This document shows positions 5,194 to 9,646 of a stretch of 9,646 nucleotides of DNA, one piece after another. Numbering within the stretch: position 1 is the first letter of the stretch; each line of letters begins with the position of its first letter. Below the pieces are notes generated by a model that saw nothing but the letters and a program-made list of their open reading frames with translations, had not been told where the DNA came from and did not search any database. The DNA comes from Chitinophaga pinensis (GTDB lineage Bacteria; Bacteroidota; Bacteroidia; Flavobacteriales_D; Crocinitomicaceae): assembly GCA_945868555.1 (NCBI GenBank), contig CAMBMC010000074.1, positions 1 to 9,646 of the forward strand, given 5' to 3'. Both the position numbers and the translations under genes were made by a program.

Positions 5194-7740
5194 ATGGCAG
5201 AAAACGAGTACCGCGAAAAAGAACGCATCGACGAGGAAACTCAAGAAAAACCTACCACTAAGCGCACAAAAGCGAAGAAGGAAGGGAAATCATCTGCAGC
5301 TAAAGGTTCATTTTCTGCTCTTTCCGGACGCATCGATGCGAAAAAAGTGAAAACTGCTTTTGGCTCACTGCTCATCTTAATTTCATTTTACACCTTTCTA
5401 TCATGTCTTTCTTACCTGTTTACTTGGGCTCAAGACCAAGACCAAGTGCTCGATAAATCTCTTATTACCTATCTTTTCGAAAATGATGAAATACCTGTTG
5501 ACAATTGGCTTGGTAAATTCGGCGCATGGACCTCTCACCTCTTTATTTTTAGATGGTTTGGGATCTCCTCATTCGGAATTTCATTCCTTCTATTCATCTC
5601 AGGGGTTCGGGTACTCTTTGATGTTGAATTGGTACCGCTTCGCAAATGGTTTGCACGTACTTCAGTATTGATTGTTTGGACTTCACTTCTTTTTGGTTTC
5701 TTTGCTTCAAACATCAACTACCTAGGTGGGGGATTTGGCTTTTACACCAATGAGTGGCTCGCCATGTCTTTGGGAAAATTTGGTTCACTCTCGTTGATCC
5801 TTGTAATGGGCTACGTTCTTTCCGTCGTTTTATTCAATCCCGACTTTAAAGGAATTTTCAATCGTTTTTTTGGCGCAAAGGAGGAGCTCGAAAATTCAAC
5901 AGCTACTGATACAGCAACTAGTTCTGAAAATATGCTTTACGAGGACATTCGTGTAGTGAACGGTATTAAAGATGAGGAAATCGAAGAGGACACTATCACG
6001 GAAACCATTCACTTTGACCAAGCGGATGACGACGATGATGAGGACTTTGATGATTCTGAATTGATTATCACCCACAAAGAGCCAGAAAATGAGTCAGAAG
6101 TAATCAGCTCTTCATTGACCGAAGAAATGGATCTTAGCGACATCGAAGATGACACATTCTCTGTTGACATCGTAAAAGCAGAAGAGCAGTTGGACACTGA
6201 GGATCTTGATCGACTAAGAAAAGAATACGGTGACTATGATCCTAAACTCGATCTATCTGATTTCATGTTGCCACCAATAGACTTGCTGAAAGAATACGGA
6301 AACGGAGGAGTAACCATCAACAAGCAAGAATTAGAAGACAATAAAAACCGAATTGTTCAGACACTATCGCACTACAAAATTGAAATTGCATCAATTAAAG
6401 CAACCCCCGGACCAACGGTAACCTTGTACGAAATTGTCCCCGCCCCTGGCGTACGGATTTCTAAAATTAAAAATCTCGAGGACGATATTGCATTGAGCTT
6501 AAGCGCACTTGGTATTCGTATTATTGCCCCGATACCGGGTAAAGGAACAATCGGTATTGAGGTGCCGAAATCAAACCCTGAAATGGTAAGTATGCGTTCA
6601 CTGATTGCTTCAGAAAAATTTCAAAATTCTGATTATGAACTACCTATCGTTATCGGAAAGACAATTAGTAACGAAACGTACACATTTGACCTCACCAAAA
6701 TGCCTCACCTCCTTGTCGCTGGATCTACGGGACAGGGTAAATCTGTAGGCTTAAATGCCATACTCATTTCGATGCTCTACAAAAAGCATCCGGCACAGGT
6801 GAAATTTGTCTTGGTCGATCCTAAAAAAGTGGAATTGACGCTCTTTAATAGGATTGAACGCCATTATTTAGCAAAACTTCCAGGAGAAGAGGATGCCATC
6901 ATTACCGATGTTTCTAAGGTGGTAAATACCTTGAATTCGCTTTGCATCGAAATGGATGACCGCTATGAATTACTCAAGGATGCAAGTGTTCGGACGATTA
7001 AAGAATATAACACGAAATTTATTGCCCGAAAATTAAATCCGGAAAAAGGACACCGCTACTTGCCTTACATCGTCGTTTTAATTGATGAGTTTGCCGATTT
7101 GATCATGACGGCAGGAAAAGAGGTAGAACATCCGATTGCTAGAATCGCGCAACTCGCTAGAGCCATCGGAATTCACCTGATCGTAGCGACTCAAAGACCT
7201 TCAGTCAATGTCATCACAGGTATGATAAAAGCGAATTTCCCAGCGCGTATTGCCTTCCGAGTATTGTCTAAAATCGATTCACGCACCATACTAGATGCCT
7301 CTGGAGCTGATCAATTGATTGGGCGTGGAGATATGCTCATCTCCAACGGATCTGATTTAATCCGTCTTCAATGTGGCTTCGTAGATACACCTGAAGTTGA
7401 AGCAATTTGTGCTTTTATTGGTGAACAAAGAGCTTACCCAGAGGCCTTGTTGCTGCCTGAATATGTAGGCGAAGGTGGTGATGGCGGAAGTGATATTGAC
7501 ATGAACGAAATCGACAACATGTTTGCGGATGCCGCACGTATCGTCGTGATGAATCAACAAGGCTCCGCGAGCTTGTTGCAACGAAAACTTAAGCTTGGGT
7601 ACAACCGTGCAGGTCGAATCGTTGATCAACTCGAAGGAATGGGCATAATTGGCCCTTTCCAAGGAAGTAAAGCACGTGAAGTATTGTACGGTGACATCGA
7701 AGCATTGGATGAGTTCCTCCGATCGAGGGGAATAATTTAG
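5194..7740 (+). CDS. ftsK: DNA translocase FtsK
   Basis: FtsK is a membrane-anchored, hexameric ATP-driven DNA pump at the division septum that clears and aligns chromosome termini and activates XerCD recombination at dif. The 848-residue protein has a basic cytoplasmic N-terminus (20-40, KRTKAKKEGK). Four hydrophobic segments follow, near 54-76, 119-142, 156-174 and 197-214. A long acidic linker runs from about 230 to 340 (QADDDDDEDFDDSE at 276-289). The alpha domain starts near 365. The RecA-like beta domain holds Walker A AGSTGQGKS (509-517), VDPKKVELTLF (541-551), Walker B IVVLIDEFADL (626-636) and ATQRPSVNVITG (665-676). The C-terminal winged-helix gamma domain (about 779-832, ASLLQRKLKLGYNRAGRIVDQLE region) is the DNA orienting-sequence reader. 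All parts are intact and length is normal for Bacteroidota. The ATG at 5194 is the first that fits; there is no Shine-Dalgarno. Confidence 0.97.
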   Translation: MAENEYREKERIDEETQEKPTTKRTKAKKEGKSSAAKGSFSALSGRIDAKKVKTAFGSLLILISFYTFLSCLSYLFTWAQDQDQVLDKSLITYLFENDEIPVDNWLGKFGAWTSHLFIFRWFGISSFGISFLLFISGVRVLFDVELVPLRKWFARTSVLIVWTSLLFGFFASNINYLGGGFGFYTNEWLAMSLGKFGSLSLILVMGYVLSVVLFNPDFKGIFNRFFGAKEELENSTATDTATSSENMLYEDIRVVNGIKDEEIEEDTITETIHFDQADDDDDEDFDDSELIITHKEPENESEVISSSLTEEMDLSDIEDDTFSVDIVKAEEQLDTEDLDRLRKEYGDYDPKLDLSDFMLPPIDLLKEYGNGGVTINKQELEDNKNRIVQTLSHYKIEIASIKATPGPTVTLYEIVPAPGVRISKIKNLEDDIALSLSALGIRIIAPIPGKGTIGIEVPKSNPEMVSMRSLIASEKFQNSDYELPIVIGKTISNETYTFDLTKMPHLLVAGSTGQGKSVGLNAILISMLYKKHPAQVKFVLVDPKKVELTLFNRIERHYLAKLPGEEDAIITDVSKVVNTLNSLCIEMDDRYELLKDASVRTIKEYNTKFIARKLNPEKGHRYLPYIVVLIDEFADLIMTAGKEVEHPIARIAQLARAIGIHLIVATQRPSVNVITGMIKANFPARIAFRVLSKIDSRTILDASGADQLIGRGDMLISNGSDLIRLQCGFVDTPEVEAICAFIGEQRAYPEALLLPEYVGEGGDGGSDIDMNEIDNMFADAARIVVMNQQGSASLLQRKLKLGYNRAGRIVDQLEGMGIIGPFQGSKAREVLYGDIEALDEFLRSRGII

Positions 7741-7764
7741 TCCTTACCAACGCCTATTTCATTA

Positions 7765-7796
7765 GAATCAGTAGTTTTGATACTCAATGCTGATTC
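7765..7796. repeat. 7-bp inverted repeat surrounding the M14 peptidase promoter box
   Basis: GAATCAG (7765-7771) and CTGATTC (7790-7796) are perfect inverted arms, extendable by one G-U and one A-T pair. They enclose the candidate -7 box at 7772-7779 and the predicted transcription start. It could be an operator, a weak terminator for ftsK, or chance. Confidence 0.45.
7772..7779 (+). promoter_or_regulatory. Candidate -7 box for the M14 peptidase gene
   Basis: TAGTTTTG is an exact TAnnTTTG match, 19 bases before the ATG at 7799. Initiation 5-7 bases after it would leave a leader of about 13 bases to that ATG, whereas the in-frame ATG at 7787 would be almost leaderless; this favours 7799. The -33 element is not clear. 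Confidence 0.5.
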
Positions 7797-7798
7797 CT

Positions 7799-9646
7799 AT
7801 GCGTACACTTCTTGTTCTCTTCACAGCCATTCTATTTGGCCAATCATCAACGGCTCAACTCAAAAGTCCTGAATCATTTTTAGGCTTCCCTCTCGGTGAC
7901 CATTTCAATGACCACCATACTGTTGTGGCTTATTTCGAGCAGTTGGAATTGAATTCGAATGGAGGACTTATTCTGGAAGAATATGGTCGGACAAATGAGA
8001 ACAGACCATTGGTGGTGGCTTATATTTCCACTCCAGAGAACCTCAAACGGATCGAAGAAATTAAAAAAGCCCATAGTTCACTCGATAAGAATGAGAACAT
8101 TGCCATCGTGTGGATGAGTTACAACGTTCATGGCAACGAAAGTTCAGGTACGGAAGCAGCGATGCGAACAGCTCATGAGCTCCTCACTCAACATCAGGAC
8201 TGGCTGAAAAACACACTCGTCATTTTGGATCCATGCATCAATCCAGATGGCAGAGATCGCTATGTTCACTGGTACAATCAGGTTGCAAATTACACCCCTA
8301 ACCCTGATCCATCGGCTGCAGAACATGATGAGCCTTGGCCAGGCGGGAGACCAAATCACTACATGTTCGATTTGAACAGAGACTGGGCATGGTTAACCCA
8401 AGTTGAATCACAACAACGCATCAAATTGTACAATCAATGGTTACCTCACGTGCATGTTGATTTTCACGAGCAAGGCATCAATGAGCCCTATTATTTTGCG
8501 CCGGCAGCTGAACCTTACCATGAAGTAATTACTGACTGGCAACGTGAATTCCAAAATGGACTTGGTAGAAATCATGCCACCTATTTTGACAAACAAGGAT
8601 GGTTCTACTTTACACGTGAAATCTTTGACCTTCTTTACCCAAGTTATGGCGACACCTACCCTACCTTCAACGGCGCTGTCGGCATGACCTATGAGCAAGC
8701 GGGAAATGGTCGCGCTGGGCTAGCCATTCAAACCAATGATGGAGATACGCTGAAACTTTCTGACCGCATTGCCCATCACCATACCACAGGGATTTCTACC
8801 GTGCAGTATTCATCGCTTAAATCAAAAGAATTGATTCAATCGTTCAATAAATTTCTAACGAAAAAAAATTACAAATACAAAAGCTATATCGTCGGAGGGA
8901 ATTATGACAATGTTCTTGCTCTAAAGAAACTGCTTGATGCTCACAACATTTCCTACTCATTTGGAACTGGACAAACAAGCGTTAAAGGATTCGACTATAT
9001 CAAAAATGGACCTGGGTCAATGATCCCAGGAATGAATCACCTCATCATACATACAGATCAGGCCAAAGGAACATTCGTCAATGTGCTATTTGAACCAAAA
9101 ACGGCTTTATCTGATTCATTGACCTATGACATTACAGCGTGGTCACTCCCATACGCTTACGGTCTCGAAGCCATTGCCTCAGAAACGAAAGTTCAAGGTG
9201 TGAAGGCAACACCGATTTTCACACCAAACACGTCTGACAAGGACGCCTATGCCTACCTTACGGATTGGAACAGCATGCGGGATGCCAGATTCCTGGTTGA
9301 TCTCATTCAAAAAGGCATACGTGTTCGATTTGCTGAAAATCCATTTACCTTGAATGGAAAGGATTATGCGAGAGGGACACTGATTATTGCCAAAGGTGAT
9401 AACTCCTCAAAATTATTCACTGAAACATTGATTTCCATTGCCAATGCGCACGAAAAATCTATTACAGCAACCCGAACTGGAATGGTTGAGAAAGGCAATG
9501 ACCTTGGTTCCTCCTATGTGAAGATGATTCAAGTACCCAAAGTAGCCATGATTTTTGGCGATGCAACATCTTCATTAAGCGCTGGCGAAACATGGCATTT
9601 TTTCGAAAAAGAGCTCAACTTGCCAATTACCCAAATTCATCCCAAT
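7799..9646 (+). CDS. Secreted M14-family zinc carboxypeptidase-like protein, 3'-truncated by window edge
   Basis: The frame stays open for 616 codons to the last base with no stop. Residues 1-19 are a Sec signal (MRTLLVLFTAILFG, then SSTA before Q20), so the enzyme is exported. The M14 metallopeptidase site is complete: zinc ligands H111 and E114 in NVHGNES, and H223 in VDFHEQG, with the catalytic-type glutamate E299 in GMTYEQAGNGRAG. NPDGRDR (148-154) and DLNRDW (191-196) are also typical of this Bacteroidota subgroup. After the catalytic domain (to about 340) comes a long region without clear motifs. The end of the window (from about 581, KVAMIFGD then SAGETWHFFEKELNLPIT) looks like the start of the GATase-like C-terminal domain found in long M14 proteins, so some 200 or more residues are probably missing. 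The substrate is unknown. An alternative start at 7787 adds four residues. The gene follows ftsK by 58 bases but has its own candidate promoter. Confidence 0.9.
   Translation, partial: MRTLLVLFTAILFGQSSTAQLKSPESFLGFPLGDHFNDHHTVVAYFEQLELNSNGGLILEEYGRTNENRPLVVAYISTPENLKRIEEIKKAHSSLDKNENIAIVWMSYNVHGNESSGTEAAMRTAHELLTQHQDWLKNTLVILDPCINPDGRDRYVHWYNQVANYTPNPDPSAAEHDEPWPGGRPNHYMFDLNRDWAWLTQVESQQRIKLYNQWLPHVHVDFHEQGINEPYYFAPAAEPYHEVITDWQREFQNGLGRNHATYFDKQGWFYFTREIFDLLYPSYGDTYPTFNGAVGMTYEQAGNGRAGLAIQTNDGDTLKLSDRIAHHHTTGISTVQYSSLKSKELIQSFNKFLTKKNYKYKSYIVGGNYDNVLALKKLLDAHNISYSFGTGQTSVKGFDYIKNGPGSMIPGMNHLIIHTDQAKGTFVNVLFEPKTALSDSLTYDITAWSLPYAYGLEAIASETKVQGVKATPIFTPNTSDKDAYAYLTDWNSMRDARFLVDLIQKGIRVRFAENPFTLNGKDYARGTLIIAKGDNSSKLFTETLISIANAHEKSITATRTGMVEKGNDLGSSYVKMIQVPKVAMIFGDATSSLSAGETWHFFEKELNLPITQIHPN

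Noticed and set aside
5099..5350. Plus-strand 83-codon frame whose ATG overlaps the stop of the secreted protein gene (ATGA).
   Set aside because: Over 60% of it lies out of frame under the ftsK start, its first part spans the hairpin and promoter box, and the translation shows no domain, signal or membrane pattern. The ATGA is probably coincidental.
7357..7662. Minus-strand 101-codon frame opposite ftsK.
   Set aside because: It is antisense to the conserved FtsK C-terminal motor and gamma domains; those codons are constrained by FtsK, and the translation resembles no family.
5246..7740. FtsK acidic low-complexity linker as an unusual insertion.
   Set aside because: Long acidic, poorly conserved linkers between the membrane segments and the motor are normal in Bacteroidota FtsK, and the motor and gamma domains are intact.
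1..9646. A new defence, mobile or biosynthetic system in this window.
   Set aside because: Every long frame is accounted for by housekeeping enzymes or exported proteins; no transposase, integrase, nuclease-toxin pair, CRISPR repeat or non-coding stretch over 300 bases is present.

Overview
The window looks like ordinary chromosome from a member of the Bacteroidota, most likely a Flavobacteriales (Cryomorphaceae/Crocinitomicaceae-like) bacterium. Three things point there: the protein types (an RsmE followed by a DUF4159 protein, a four-segment FtsK with an acidic linker, secreted M14 peptidase, Bacteroidota-style arginase); the lack of Shine-Dalgarno sequences; and candidate promoters of the Bacteroidota TAnnTTTG type. 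The placement below phylum is a guess. No tRNA, rRNA, IS element, CRISPR array, prophage or plasmid feature was seen.

Layout. (1) Positions 2-1338, plus strand: the 3' part of rsmE (16S rRNA m3U1498 methyltransferase, N-terminus cut by the window edge), overlapping by 4 bases a secreted DUF4159 protein. (2) 1339-1420: a short convergent gap holding a weak hairpin and a two-copy 18-bp imperfect tandem repeat. (3) 1421-4282, minus strand: a two-gene unit, arginase first and argS second, only 3 bases apart, so one arginine-hydrolysing and one arginine-charging enzyme appear to share a transcript. (4) 4283-4421: a divergent promoter region. (5) 4422-5102, plus: a small cysteine-free secreted protein, followed by a 10-bp-stem hairpin. 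(6) 5194-7740, plus: ftsK, the chromosome-segregation DNA translocase. (7) 7799 to the window end, plus: a secreted M14 zinc carboxypeptidase-like protein, cut off at its 3' end just inside what looks like its C-terminal GATase-like domain.

The genes are mostly housekeeping (ribosome modification, tRNA charging, chromosome partition) interleaved with three exported proteins. I see no convincing new multi-gene system. The points most worth a second look are the arginase-argS pairing, the uniform short-leader promoter layout in front of four genes, an extra charged segment inside ArgRS, and small repeats or dyads in three of the intergenic gaps.
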